Below are positions 28,793-38,424 of a stretch of 64,000 nt of DNA, piece by piece. A program made the position numbers and the translations under genes. The notes under the pieces are model-generated. The model worked only from the letters and a program-made list of their open reading frames with translations, did not search any database and had not been told where the DNA came from. The DNA comes from REEB426 sp964551975 (GTDB lineage: Bacteria; Actinomycetota; Actinomycetes; S36-B12), in assembly GCA_964551975.1 (NCBI GenBank), contig CAZKFI010000002.1, positions 16,980-80,979 of the forward strand. Direction: 5' to 3'. How positions within the stretch are numbered: position 1 is the first letter of the stretch; every line of letters begins with the position of its first letter.

Positions 28793-29488
28793 CTAGGACG
28801 TCGAGCTGTGCATCGCGGCCTCGACCTCGCGTATCTGTCCGGCGCGTTCCCGCACCGCATTGCGCAAGGCACTTTCGGCGTCCCAACCACGCTGACGACC
28901 CGCTGCAACAAGTGCGAGCAGCAGGTCACCGAGTTGAGTCTGGCTGGTGATGGATTCCATCAGGGCCTCTGCCGCATCCTGCTCAGTCAGCACAGGCAGC
29001 TGCTGGCTGAGGTTGGCACTGCGTGACAGCAGCTTGCCTGCCTTCATCAACGCGGGCAGTTGCTCAGGGATGCCCTCGGTCACTGATTCGCGGCCCTTTT
29101 CCTGAGCCTTACGCACATGCCAATCGGCCTCGACTGCTTCAGCGGAACTGGCACTGGCGTCAGCGAAGACATGGGGGTGTCGGCGAACCAACTTTTCGAT
29201 AATGCCATCGGCGACATCGTCGATCGTGAACGCCTCCTCAGAATTCTCAGTGGCGATCCGCGCATGGAAGACCACCTGGAGGAGTAGGTCACCAAGTTCT
29301 TCCCTGAGCGCAGCCCAGTCCTGCAGATCGATGGCTTCAACTACCTCGTAGCTTTCCTCGATGAGGTACTCGATCAACGATGCATGCGTCTGTCTGGCAT
29401 CCCACGGACACCCGCCTGGCGAACGCAAGCGATCCATGACAGCTACCAGGTCAATGACCCGGCTTCCGGCGACCGGCTGGTCGACCAT
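28793..29488 (-). CDS. mazG: MazG family nucleoside triphosphate pyrophosphohydrolase
   Basis: 231 residues. The metal-binding EExxE-type helices are seen in LIEESYEVVEAID and ALREELGDLLLQVVFH, after the signature CPWDARQTHASL. The length and partial second MazG-like half resemble actinobacterial MazG, which hydrolyses (d)NTPs including oxidised ones. It lies in the conserved order mfd, SurA-like lipoprotein, mazG seen in streptomycetes. Start ATG 29488 has no good ribosome binding site. Confidence 0.9.
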   Translation of the reverse strand: MVDQPVAGSRVIDLVAVMDRLRSPGGCPWDARQTHASLIEYLIEESYEVVEAIDLQDWAALREELGDLLLQVVFHARIATENSEEAFTIDDVADGIIEKLVRRHPHVFADASASSAEAVEADWHVRKAQEKGRESVTEGIPEQLPALMKAGKLLSRSANLSQQLPVLTEQDAAEALMESITSQTQLGDLLLALVAAGRQRGWDAESALRNAVRERAGQIREVEAAMHSSTS

Positions 29489-29506
29489 GCGCAGACTCGA
29501 ACCTGC

Positions 29507-30112
29507 TTAGGCTGCTGGCACCGAGAGATCATCCGGGAGTGGCCCGATACTCAGACGCTCGGCATCCCAGGTGCCATAACGGGGACTCACCTGAGTTCCG
29601 ACGGCGTTGCTCACCTCAGCAAGGGACTGGATCAGCACGGCGTTCTGCTCTTCGGCACTGGCGTTCGGGGCAATCTGCTGGCTGAGCCGCTTTGCCAGCA
29701 GATTAGTTTTGACGAAGGCCTCGATCTGGCTCGGTGCCACATTGCGCTCGGTGAAGATCCGTTCAACCTCGGCGCGTCCACCAACATCGCCGTCATAGCC
29801 CAGCAGCACCAGGTCGATCTCGCCTTGGGTGACCTGCACTCCTTCGCGCTGGGCCAGCAGATCAACCAGTTCGTTCGTGATTAAGAAGGAGAGCACCTCA
29901 CCTGTGAGGGCGGCATCTTGACTGTCCAATGGTCGTGACTGCGCTTGCAGGACTGCAGCAACCTGCTCGCTGAGGCTCTCCTGACTGATCCGAAGGTCCC
30001 CGACGGTCGCAGCCGCTCCAGCTGCGATAGCACCGCTCTGACCGGCGCACCCGGACAGAGCAAGCCCGGACAAGGTGAGCGTCGCCGCCAACAGGATCCC
30101 TACGCCTCGCAT
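29507..30112 (-). CDS. SurA-N-terminal-like lipoprotein
   Basis: 201 residues. A lipoprotein signal peptide (ILLAATLTLSGLALSGCAG, lipobox LSGC at about residue 22) anchors it to the outer face of the membrane. The mature part contains a SurA/PrsA N-terminal-like chaperone segment (AATVGDLRISQESLSEQVAA, then EVLSFLITNELVDLLAQREG) but no peptidyl-prolyl isomerase domain. ATG 30112 lies seven bases after TAGGAT (30120-30125). Next to mfd and mazG as in Streptomyces. Confidence 0.78.
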   Translation of the reverse strand: MRGVGILLAATLTLSGLALSGCAGQSGAIAAGAAATVGDLRISQESLSEQVAAVLQAQSRPLDSQDAALTGEVLSFLITNELVDLLAQREGVQVTQGEIDLVLLGYDGDVGGRAEVERIFTERNVAPSQIEAFVKTNLLAKRLSQQIAPNASAEEQNAVLIQSLAEVSNAVGTQVSPRYGTWDAERLSIGPLPDDLSVPAA

Positions 30113-30140
30113 GCGCACGATCCTATGAGGAGGCCAGAGG

Positions 30141-33100
30141 TCAGTCACCTGAGGGCGCGCGCACCGGTTCAAGCAGCGTCGTCTGGATAAGGTCACGCAC
30201 CCAGGCCAAGAGTTCGAGATCGCGAATGGGTTGCCCACCGATCGGCGCCGTCATCGGCCTAGGGACAAGTACCGTGCGAACGGCTGGCTTGACGATGGTC
30301 TGCGGGTAGAGGCGGCGCAGGCGCAGCTGCCCGGACTCAGGCAGCTCCACCGGATGAAGTCGAATATTTGGACCTGCGGCAATGACTTCATCGAGTCCGG
30401 CCGAGCGAGCTAACACGCGAAAACGCGCAATCTCCAGCAGCGCCTGCACCGGCTCCGGCAGCGGTCCGTAACGATCGAGAAACTCCGCCTGAACCTCATC
30501 CACCGCGGCTTCAGTCACAGCATCTGCCAGTCGCTTATATGCCTCCAGACGTAGTCGCTCATGCGGTAGATACTCCACCGGGATGCTGGCGTTGATAGGG
30601 AGTTCCACCTTCAACTCCTCATGAGCAACCGGCGCTTCTCCCTTGGCCTCAGCCAAAGCTTCGCCCACTAGGCGCACGTAGAGGTCGAACCCCACGTCCG
30701 CAATATGCCCACTCTGCTCACCGCCGAGCAGATTGCCAGCCCCCCGGATCTCAAGATCCTTCAAGGCAATGTGCATACCTGATCCAAGGTCCGTATGTTG
30801 GGCGATCGTGGTCAAGCGTTCGTGTGCGGTTTCCGTCATTGGTCGCTGCTCGTCGTAGAGGAAGTAGGCATAGGCACGCTCGCGCCCACGTCCAACCCTG
30901 CCTCGCAACTGGTGAAGTTGTGACAGGCCAAGTGCATCTGCGCGATCGACGATGAGGGTGTTCGCGTTCGGAATATCGATTCCGGATTCCACAATCGTGG
31001 TACAGATGAGCACATCGATGGACTTCTCCCAGAAATCCAGGATCACACGCTCAAGTGTTGCCTCACTCATCTTGCCGTGCGCAGTAGCAACTCGTGCTTC
31101 CGGAACGAGTTCACGAACCCGAGCGGCAACTCGCTCGATTGATTCGACTCGGTTATGTACGTAGAAGATCTGCCCCTCACGCGCCAACTCACGCCGGATG
31201 GCGGCGGCGATCTGACGATCGTGGTACGGGCCGACAAAGGTCAGCACCGGATGGCGCTCCTCTGGTGGGGTCTGAATGACCGACATGTCGCGGATCCCGG
31301 TTACTGCCATCTCCAGCGTCCGTGGGATGGGCGTTGCAGACATTGCCAGCACGTCTACATTCGTCCGCACTGCTTTGAGGAATTCCTTGTGCTCGACGCC
31401 GAATCGCTGTTCTTCATCAAGAATGACCAGGCCTAGGTCTTTGAAGGAGACATCCGGACTGAGCAGGCGGTGGGTTCCGATCACAACATCGACAGTTCCG
31501 TCTTTGAGTCCCTCCATCACCTGGCGGGCTTCCTTCGCTGAACTGAACCGCGATAGTGCGGCAACCCTTACGGGGAATGGCGCGTAGCGGTCGCTGAATG
31601 TTGCGAGGTGTTGCTGCACCAGCAGGGTGGTGGGTACCAGAACAGCGACCTGCTTACCGTCCTGCACCGCCTTGAATGCCGCTCGAACAGCGATTTCAGT
31701 CTTGCCGTACCCAACATCACCACAGATCAAGCGATCCATCGGAGTCGTTCGCTCCATGTCGCCCTTGACTTCTTCGATACTCGACAGCTGATCCGGTGTC
31801 TCAACGTAGGCGAATGCGTCTTCCAGCTCTCGTTGCCAGACGGTGTCAGCACCGTAGGCGTACCCCTTTGCCTGCTGGCGTGCGGCGTACAGGCGAATCA
31901 GCTCCTCGGCGATTTTTCGTACAGCCTTGCGCGCACGCCCCTTCGCCTGCTGCCAGTCGGCACCACCGAGGCGGTGAACGGCGGGTGCTTCACTCCCTAC
32001 GTAACGCGTCACCAGATCCAGCTGGTCGGTGGGCACATAGAGACGATCTGGAGGTTGGCCGCGCTTACTTGAGGCGTATTCCAGCACCAGGTATTCCCTA
32101 GTGGCGCCGCCTACAGCCCGCTGCACCATCTCGATGTACCGGCCTACCCCATGCTGCTCATGGACGACGAAATCCCCCGGCACCAGGGTCAGGGGATCGA
32201 TCGTTCGCTTTCGCCGGGAAGGCATCCGACGCACGTCCCGAGTTCCGGCGCGACGCCCTATCAAATCCGCTTCCGTAAGCAGCGCGACTCGCTCATCGGT
32301 AAGCAGGTAGCCCCGCTCGAAGGGTCCCGCGCACACGCTCACCACACGGGGCTCAGGTGGCTCGGGTAGTGCTTCCACCACCCGTGCCGGTATCTCCTCC
32401 GCACCCATGGATTCGGCAAAGCGCGCAGCGGATCCCTGTCCAGCAGTGGTGACAACAACCGCCCAGCCGTCCCGGATCAGTTCACCAATTTGCCCCAGTC
32501 GATGGTGCGGATCCCCAGTGCTGAGGTCCCACTCCGCAGCGCCAAGCGGGAACCCATGTGGCGCCGGTTCTTCTTCGTCACCCGAATCACCAGGAAGAGC
32601 GCTGATCTCCCACCAGGGGTGCTTTCCCCGGGTGGCATCGCGGATTTCCTCAACGCTCAGGTACGAGCTTGATGACAGGTCAATCGGTGAAAGGTCTATG
32701 GGCGTGACGTTGCCTGCGGCTGCGTTGTGCCAGGACGCCACCAGAAACTCCTCGGCCGTCCGCACGAGGTCGGCCGCGCGGGCCGACACGCGCTCGGGTT
32801 CGCACAGCACGATTGCCGCGTTCGTAGCCAGGAGTTCGGTGAATGGTGCTAGATCCTCAACCAGTGCCGGTATCAGCGCTTCCATACCTTCGGTGATTTG
32901 AGCTTCAGCGATTCGGCCCGCGAGATCGGCGAGTTCCGGGTACTGGGTCGCCAGCGCGCGGGCCCGGGTGCGTACCGCGTCGGTGAACAGAAGTTCACGT
33001 ACCGGGCCTGCCAGCAGTCCATCTGGACATTCGGCGAGCGAACGTTGATCGATGACGGCGAAACTTCGCACGCTCTCCACCGTGTCGTCCCAAAACTCAA

Positions 33101-33695
33101 TGCGCACTGGGTGCTCATCAGTGGGTACGAAAACATCGACGATTCCGCCACGCACCGCGAACTGCCCACGGCGCTCCACGAGATCGACGCGCTCATAGCC
33201 CAACTCGACGAGGCGGCGAGCCACCTGCACGGGCTCGATGGTCATCCCGGTACGAACACGTACCGGGTCACACTCCGCGATCGACATCGAGATCGGCTGC
33301 AACACCGCACGCACCGACGCCACGACCACCTGCACTGGGGCAGCAAGGGGATCGGAGGAGTCAGGACGCCTCAGTCGTCGCATCACCGCGGTGCGGCGTC
33401 CCACAGTGTCCAATGACGGTGAAAGGCGTTCATGCGGCAGGGTTTCCCAGGAGGGGTACACCTCAACGGACACGCCTTCGATCAGGCCACGCAGTTCTGC
33501 GGCCATGTCGTCGGCCTGTCGTCCTGTTGCGGTGATCACCAGCAACGGTCGTCCTGCGCCGTCCTGGCTGGCCAGCAGCGCAGCGGCAAGCGAGTGTGCG
33601 GGTCGCGGTGCAGTGATGACTCCATCGCGACCAGCGCGCAGCTGTTCCAGTGGTTCCGTCATGCGTGGCGCGATGGCACGCACCAGGCCGGCCAC
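30141..33695 (-). CDS. mfd: Transcription-repair coupling factor Mfd
   Basis: 1184 residues. Domains in order: UvrB-like N-terminal module, RNA-polymerase-interacting domain (PGDFVVHEQHGVGRY), RecG-like helicase with Walker A GDVGYGKTEIA, Walker B LVILDEEQRFGVEH, motif VI region QLRGRVGRGRERAYAYFLY, and a C-terminal TRCF domain. Mfd displaces stalled RNA polymerase and recruits UvrA. The given start is a GTG 20 bases from the run of Ns; ATG 33662 is possible, and the true start might even be in the gap, because a few N-terminal residues could be missing. Confidence 0.95.
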   Translation of the reverse strand: MAGLVRAIAPRMTEPLEQLRAGRDGVITAPRPAHSLAAALLASQDGAGRPLLVITATGRQADDMAAELRGLIEGVSVEVYPSWETLPHERLSPSLDTVGRRTAVMRRLRRPDSSDPLAAPVQVVVASVRAVLQPISMSIAECDPVRVRTGMTIEPVQVARRLVELGYERVDLVERRGQFAVRGGIVDVFVPTDEHPVRIEFWDDTVESVRSFAVIDQRSLAECPDGLLAGPVRELLFTDAVRTRARALATQYPELADLAGRIAEAQITEGMEALIPALVEDLAPFTELLATNAAIVLCEPERVSARAADLVRTAEEFLVASWHNAAAGNVTPIDLSPIDLSSSSYLSVEEIRDATRGKHPWWEISALPGDSGDEEEPAPHGFPLGAAEWDLSTGDPHHRLGQIGELIRDGWAVVVTTAGQGSAARFAESMGAEEIPARVVEALPEPPEPRVVSVCAGPFERGYLLTDERVALLTEADLIGRRAGTRDVRRMPSRRKRTIDPLTLVPGDFVVHEQHGVGRYIEMVQRAVGGATREYLVLEYASSKRGQPPDRLYVPTDQLDLVTRYVGSEAPAVHRLGGADWQQAKGRARKAVRKIAEELIRLYAARQQAKGYAYGADTVWQRELEDAFAYVETPDQLSSIEEVKGDMERTTPMDRLICGDVGYGKTEIAVRAAFKAVQDGKQVAVLVPTTLLVQQHLATFSDRYAPFPVRVAALSRFSSAKEARQVMEGLKDGTVDVVIGTHRLLSPDVSFKDLGLVILDEEQRFGVEHKEFLKAVRTNVDVLAMSATPIPRTLEMAVTGIRDMSVIQTPPEERHPVLTFVGPYHDRQIAAAIRRELAREGQIFYVHNRVESIERVAARVRELVPEARVATAHGKMSEATLERVILDFWEKSIDVLICTTIVESGIDIPNANTLIVDRADALGLSQLHQLRGRVGRGRERAYAYFLYDEQRPMTETAHERLTTIAQHTDLGSGMHIALKDLEIRGAGNLLGGEQSGHIADVGFDLYVRLVGEALAEAKGEAPVAHEELKVELPINASIPVEYLPHERLRLEAYKRLADAVTEAAVDEVQAEFLDRYGPLPEPVQALLEIARFRVLARSAGLDEVIAAGPNIRLHPVELPESGQLRLRRLYPQTIVKPAVRTVLVPRPMTAPIGGQPIRDLELLAWVRDLIQTTLLEPVRAPSGD

Positions 33696-33715
33696 CGCAA
33701 TCGGATTGGTACACA

Positions 33716-33725
33716 NNNNNNNNNN
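33716..33725. other. Assembly gap (ten Ns)
   Basis: A run of ten N separates mfd from the CysQ-like gene. Both neighbouring reading frames end or begin within a few codons of it, and the gene order (CysQ-like, then mfd) is plausible, so little sequence may be missing; the real gap size is unknown. Confidence 0.98.
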
Positions 33726-34575
33726 TCATGGCGGTGAGCAGTGCATCGTGAATCTGCGGGTGGCAGACCATCAAGCTGCTGACGTAGGGCGGCATGTGGT
33801 TGAAGGTCACCGGCGTCTGGTCCCAGTGCGAGACCCGGTAGCCGTAGTGGTGTGCCACCCCGTAGGGGGCTGCAGCATCCCACTCATAGAACCCGGTGTC
33901 GTGGAGGTATGCCTCCGCCCGACCAGACAGCAACTCATTGACCTTTGCGCCCACCGAGCCCACATCGACTATTTCCACGCCTTGGGAGGTCAGGCCCTCC
34001 TCTGCTAACAGCACACCGAGGACTTCACTGATCCGGCCCAGTCCCTCGGGGGGACGGGTTCGCGAGGCGACAAGGCGAACCGGGCGATCAGTGGGCAGGG
34101 GTGCCGGGGCGGCGGGTGCATCAATGCTGGTACGCGTCAGCCCCTGTGCGGGGAGCGCCACCGTGCAGGCCGTTAGGCGCTGCTGGCCGCTGAGCCACAG
34201 GGCAACATGCACCGCGAAGTCAGCGCGCCCCTGCCCGTACTCCCAGGTGCCATCCAGCGGGTCGATGATCCAAACGCGCTCACTGGACAACCGAACGTCG
34301 TTATCCCGCGCTTCCTCGCTCAGCACGGCATCTCCCGGACGATTGCGTTCCAGAATCGCAGCGATCAGCGTCTGGGAACTCGCATCGGCCTGCGCACGGA
34401 GCTCGTCAGCTCGGGCTCGATCGTCAACCGGCCCGAATTCCTCACGAAGGTCGAGGAGAGCCTGCCCGGCTCGCTCGGCGATGACACGGGAAAGTTGCGC
34501 ATCATCATGCTCATGATCGGAGAGCACACTCGGTACCGGTGGTTCCGGTGCACGTGAACTACCTACGTCTGCCAT
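33726..34575 (-). CDS. Inositol monophosphatase-type phosphatase (CysQ-like), C-terminus in the gap
   Basis: 283 codons are visible before the gap. The metal-binding motifs are VLSEEARDND, WIIDPLDGTWEY (DPLDGT) and the C-terminal FYEWDAAAPYG (WDxAA). This pattern fits 3'(2'),5'-bisphosphate nucleotidase CysQ and related inositol monophosphatases, which recycle PAP from sulfate assimilation. A frame appears to continue across the Ns, but the residues after it are from mfd in a wrong frame. ATG 34575 overlaps the pth stop by 17 bases, suggesting an operon rplY-pth-cysQ. Confidence 0.78.
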
Positions 34576-35197
34576 CGTCCTCGGTCCTTGGGTGACTACT
34601 GTCGGATGTCTCGTGTTTCGGGTCGGAGTTAAAGGCGTTTTGGGTTGCCGGCAGACCCTGGAGTATCAGCATCTCGATCGCGCCAACCGCACGCTCGATC
34701 ATGGTCTCTGCCTCAACTCGCTGCGCTGCTGCAAAGGGCTTCAATACGAAGTCGGCCGGATCCTGCCGCCCAGGTGGGCGTCCGATCCCGAGGCGAATTC
34801 GAGAGAACTCGCCGCTACCCAGTGCCGATCGAATACTGCGTAGGCCGTTGTGGCCGTTGTCTCCGCCGCCGAATTTCACCCGGATACTTCCCAGTGGAAT
34901 GTCGAGTTCGTCATGGGCGACGATCAAGTGCTCCACTGGTACCGAGTAGAAGTCCAGCAGGGCCTTCACCGGTCCTCCCGATGCGTTCATAAACGACAGC
35001 GGCTCGACTACGACTACTCGTTCGCCGGGTTGGCCGCCGATACGCGTTTCACAGACCAATGCCTGCGCTCGCTTATGACGCGTGAGATTGCCACCACAGT
35101 CACGAGTCAACGCCTCGGCTAACCAGAAGCCGACGTTGTGCCGAGTCTTGGCGTATTCCGGACCCGGATTACCCAAACCGGCAACAAGCCAGGTCAC
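34559..35197 (-). CDS. pth: Peptidyl-tRNA hydrolase
   Basis: 212 residues. The N-terminal VAGLGNPGPEYAKTRHNVGF includes the catalytic His and the substrate-binding Asn, and VAHDELDIPLGSIRVK carries the conserved Asp; GGDNGHNGLRSI is also present. The enzyme frees tRNA from peptidyl-tRNAs that drop off ribosomes. GTG start overlaps the rplY stop (GTGA), the usual rplY-pth coupling of actinobacteria. Confidence 0.95.
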   Translation of the reverse strand: MTWLVAGLGNPGPEYAKTRHNVGFWLAEALTRDCGGNLTRHKRAQALVCETRIGGQPGERVVVVEPLSFMNASGGPVKALLDFYSVPVEHLIVAHDELDIPLGSIRVKFGGGDNGHNGLRSIRSALGSGEFSRIRLGIGRPPGRQDPADFVLKPFAAAQRVEAETMIERAVGAIEMLILQGLPATQNAFNSDPKHETSDSSHPRTEDDGRRR

Positions 35198-35559
35198 GCC
35201 TCGGCGGTCTCCAGTGCGGCTGCCGCGTCTAGCCCCGCCTTGACTCGAGCATCGGCCTCCGTGCGATCGATGACCACAAGATCCACGTGCTCAATATTGC
35301 GCCGAACCGGATCGCGTTGCACTTCCTGTGCACGCGTCAGCACGGTGCTCCCGGCGATGCTGACGACGAGGACGACGCGCGGATCCCGCAGCGCCAATTC
35401 CAACTCGTGACCAGGAAGGCTGACGTGGCTGAGGTCCTTGCCCTTGCCATAGATAACAGCAGGGATTCGCCCAGCACGGCGTATGCGCCGAGCAGCTCCC
35501 TTGCCGAAATCCGAACGTGCCTCGGCCGCAATCGCGACCTCACCTGCTGCCTTGGACAT
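35194..35559 (-). CDS. rplY: 50S ribosomal protein bL25, short form
   Basis: 121 residues: the 5S-rRNA-binding domain is complete (RSDFGKGAARRIRRAGRIPA, VIYGKG, VQRDPVRRNIEHVDLV) but the C-terminal TL5/CTC beta domain, present in the roughly 200-residue proteins of most actinobacteria, is nearly all absent; only an acidic/Ala tail of about 25 residues remains. A clean stop overlaps the pth start, so this is not a sequencing break. AAGGAG lies upstream of the ATG. Confidence 0.92.
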   Translation of the reverse strand: MSKAAGEVAIAAEARSDFGKGAARRIRRAGRIPAVIYGKGKDLSHVSLPGHELELALRDPRVVLVVSIAGSTVLTRAQEVQRDPVRRNIEHVDLVVIDRTEADARVKAGLDAAAALETAEA

Positions 35560-35712
35560 GGGGCTCCTTGTGCTTCATGCCCCGGCGAACGCATCCGCGT
35601 TGACCTTCGTCGATCACGGTGACCGTTACCGGATAACCCGGGACGACACCCTCGCCGAGGACCTTCAGCCTAGAGGTTGCCGATACGACTAGCTGCAGGA
35701 CCCCGGGCAATC

Positions 35713-36714
35713 TCAATGGGACGAGGGCACCCCATTGGCTGGCGGATCCTCGAACATGCTGGTCACCGAACCATCGGTGAACACCTCAGAGATCGCCTTC
35801 GCCAGGATCGGTGCAATAGACAGGATGGTGAGTTTTTCGAACTGACGTTCCGGCGGGATCGGCAGCGTGTCCGTGACGATGACCTCCGAGATCGCTGATT
35901 CCTGCAGCCGTTCCCTGGCAGGCTCGGAAAGGATGCCGTGCGTCGCCGCCACGATCACCTGAGCCGCGCCGTTTTCGAAGAGGGTCTCTGACGCCTTGAC
36001 GATCGTGCCACCGGTATCGATCATGTCGTCGACCACGACGCAGACGCGATCACGCACATCGCCCACCACTTCGAAGACGCGCACATGATTTGGAACATCC
36101 GGATCACGGCGCTTGTGGATGATGGCCAGTGGTGCACCAAGGACATCGGTCCATCTCTCGGCAACGCGCACCCGCCCCGCATCGGGCGAAACAACAGTGA
36201 TCCGTGAGCGGTCTACCCGGCTGGCAACGTGTCCGGCAAGTAGGGGTAGGGCGAAGAGATGATCGACCGGTCCGTCGAAGAAGCCCTGAATCTGTGAGGT
36301 GTGCAGGTCGACGGTCATCAAACGATCCGCACCGGCCGTCTTGAACAAGTCGGCCATGAGTCGGGCCGAGATGGGTTCGCGACCGCGATGCTTCTTGTCC
36401 TGTCGCGCATATCCATAGAAGGGCATGATGACCGTGATGCGCTTAGCGGAGGCACGCTTCAATGCGTCCACCATGATCAACTGCTCCATAATCCACGTGT
36501 TGATGGGGTTGGTATGGCTTTGCAGAACGAACGCATCGCAGCCGCGCACTGACTCCTGGAAGCGCACGAAGATCTCGCCGTTGGCAAAGTCATAGGCGAG
36601 TGTCTTGGAGAGCGGCACGCCGAGTTCATCCGCTACCTGGGCGGCAAGCACAGGATGTGAACGACCTGCCAGTAGGACCAGGCGCTTCTTCGGCAGCACC
36701 ACTGCTTCGGTCAT
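35713..36714 (-). CDS. prs: Ribose-phosphate pyrophosphokinase
   Basis: 333 residues. Motifs: LAGRSHPVLAAQVADELGV, the flexible catalytic-loop region YARQDKKHRGREPISARL, TVDLHTSQIQGFF, and the PRPP-binding loop VVDDMIDTGGTIVKA. It makes PRPP from ribose 5-phosphate and ATP for nucleotide, His and Trp synthesis. ATG overlaps the glmU stop (ATGA), so the conserved glmU-prs operon is coupled. Confidence 0.96.
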   Translation of the reverse strand: MTEAVVLPKKRLVLLAGRSHPVLAAQVADELGVPLSKTLAYDFANGEIFVRFQESVRGCDAFVLQSHTNPINTWIMEQLIMVDALKRASAKRITVIMPFYGYARQDKKHRGREPISARLMADLFKTAGADRLMTVDLHTSQIQGFFDGPVDHLFALPLLAGHVASRVDRSRITVVSPDAGRVRVAERWTDVLGAPLAIIHKRRDPDVPNHVRVFEVVGDVRDRVCVVVDDMIDTGGTIVKASETLFENGAAQVIVAATHGILSEPARERLQESAISEVIVTDTLPIPPERQFEKLTILSIAPILAKAISEVFTDGSVTSMFEDPPANGVPSSH

Positions 36715-38180
36715 GCATCCCTCCCAGTTGGTTCCGTCGTGGCCTGCTCAGCTGCCTCAGCGGAGGCAGTGCCGGCTCTGCGTCGTGCGACCCATCCGGG
36801 CACATTGCGCTGCTTGCCACGGGCCACAGCCATGGCACCCGGTGGCACATCCTCGGTGATCACCGACCCGGCTGCGGTGTAGGCGCCATCGCCAACCGTC
36901 ACCGGTGCGACGAGCATGGTGTCCGACCCGATGCGTACCTGGCGTCCGATCACGGTGCGGTGTTTGGCCACCCCGTCGTAATTGACGAAGACCGTGGCTG
37001 CCCCAATATTGGTTCCCTCGCCTACCTCCGCGTCACCCACATAGGAAAGGTGCGGCACCTTGGCATCCGGTCCGATGGTGGAATTCTTAATCTCCACATA
37101 GGCCCCGGCCTTTGCCCCATCACCAAGTTGCGTACCCGGTCGCAGATAGGTGAACGGACCAACTGAGCAATCGCTGCCAATCACAGCGAGTTCGGCCCAG
37201 GTGTGAATGAGCTCGGAGCGCTCACCAACCTCACAGGAGATCAACGTTGTCCCAGGGCCCACCCTGGCTCCGGTCGCGATGGACGTTGGGCCGCGCAGAC
37301 ACGTCCCGGGTAGCAGCGTTACATCGGGCGCGAGGTCTACGTCGACGTCGATCCAGGTGCTCGTCGGATCGAGTATCCAAACTCCGGCGCGTAGCCAGTC
37401 ACCATTGATGCGATCGCGCAGCGCTGCTGCTGCCTGGGCCAACTGCGCACGATCGTTAACACCCATCACCTCGTCGGCGTTACCGGCTTGACTGGCTCGC
37501 ACGACGAGTCCGTCCTGGCACATCAGGGCAACGACCTCAGTGAGGTACTCCTCACCCTGGGCGTTGTTGGTACCGATGCGCCCCAACATGGTGCGAAGGG
37601 GCTCGGTTTGGAAGACATACATCCCGGTGTTGATCTCATCCACCGCTGCCTCATCAGCGCTGGCATCACGATCCTCGACGATGCGTGCCACCGTGCCGTC
37701 CGCTGCCCGCATTACCCGCCCATATCCGCTTGGGTCATTCAGTCGCACCGTCAACACGGTTGCCGCGGCCGAGCCACGACCTGCATCCGCAGCGTCAGCC
37801 ATCAGGCCGAGCAGCGTGTTTTCCGTCAGCAAGGGCGTGTCCCCGGAGAGCACCAGGATTTCGCTCGTGACGAGGTTGCGCTCGCTCATTGCCTCAAGGG
37901 CCACGCGCAGCGCATGACCGGTACCACGTTGCTCCTGCTGCACAACCGGGATCGCCCAGGGTGCAATTTCGGCAAGATGCTCAATGACCTGCTCGCGGCC
38001 ATGGCCGACCACAACGATCACATGCTCCGGTTCAAGGCCCGAGGCCGCCTCGATGACATGGCCGAGCATCGAACGACCAGCAATGGCGTGCAGCACCTTC
38101 GGGGTGCTCGACCGCATCCGGGTGCCCTCACCCGCGGCAAGGATGACCACGGCAGGTCTGGTTGCCGCGCGCGATGTCAC
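36711..38180 (-). CDS. glmU: Bifunctional UDP-GlcNAc pyrophosphorylase / glucosamine-1-phosphate acetyltransferase
   Basis: 489 residues. The N-terminal uridyltransferase half begins VVILAAGEGTRMRSSTPKVL and includes VLSGDTPLL; from about residue 255 the left-handed beta-helix acetyltransferase half shows hexapeptide repeats and ends in a basic C-terminus. It makes UDP-GlcNAc for peptidoglycan. GTG 38180 lies seven bases after TACGCT (38188-38193), so the operon may start leaderless. Confidence 0.96.
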   Translation of the reverse strand: MTSRAATRPAVVILAAGEGTRMRSSTPKVLHAIAGRSMLGHVIEAASGLEPEHVIVVVGHGREQVIEHLAEIAPWAIPVVQQEQRGTGHALRVALEAMSERNLVTSEILVLSGDTPLLTENTLLGLMADAADAGRGSAAATVLTVRLNDPSGYGRVMRAADGTVARIVEDRDASADEAAVDEINTGMYVFQTEPLRTMLGRIGTNNAQGEEYLTEVVALMCQDGLVVRASQAGNADEVMGVNDRAQLAQAAAALRDRINGDWLRAGVWILDPTSTWIDVDVDLAPDVTLLPGTCLRGPTSIATGARVGPGTTLISCEVGERSELIHTWAELAVIGSDCSVGPFTYLRPGTQLGDGAKAGAYVEIKNSTIGPDAKVPHLSYVGDAEVGEGTNIGAATVFVNYDGVAKHRTVIGRQVRIGSDTMLVAPVTVGDGAYTAAGSVITEDVPPGAMAVARGKQRNVPGWVARRRAGTASAEAAEQATTEPTGRDA

Positions 38181-38291
38181 GTGCCCGAGCGTAATGATGG
38201 GGCGGGCCTGACCGCGAGCAGGTCAGCGCGCCTCAGCGAGACCAGCACCAAAGGGCACGTGGCTACGGGGCTCCTCCCCGGCGACTGTTCC

Positions 38292-38365
38292 TGGCTCCCG
38301 GGGGTGGGATCGAACCACCGTTGACGGATTCAAAGTCCGCTGTCCTGCCGCTAGACGACCCGGGA
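38292..38365 (-). tRNA. tRNA-Gln (UUG)
   Basis: On the minus strand the acceptor halves TCCCGGG and CCCGGGA pair perfectly, the anticodon loop CTTTGAA gives anticodon UUG, and the T-arm reads GGTGGTTCGATCCCACC. A CCA end is encoded (38292-38294). It lies just upstream of glmU and divergent to the desaturase. Confidence 0.95.
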
Positions 38366-38395
38366 TTGCGCGCCCGCCAACCCTAGGCGAAGTCC

Positions 38396-38424
38396 TTGAC
38401 GACTTCACAATGCTACGTTACCGT
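38396..38424 (+). promoter_or_regulatory. Promoter of the desaturase gene
   Basis: TTGACG (38396-38401) and TACCGT (38419-38424) are separated by exactly 17 bases, the best -35/-10 match seen in the window. The -10 box overlaps the first palindrome described next. Transcription would start about 65 bases before the desaturase ATG. Confidence 0.65.

Noticed and set aside
33463..34575. Minus-strand frame running through the Ns
   Set aside because: The part after the gap is out of frame with mfd, which is clearly the real gene there.
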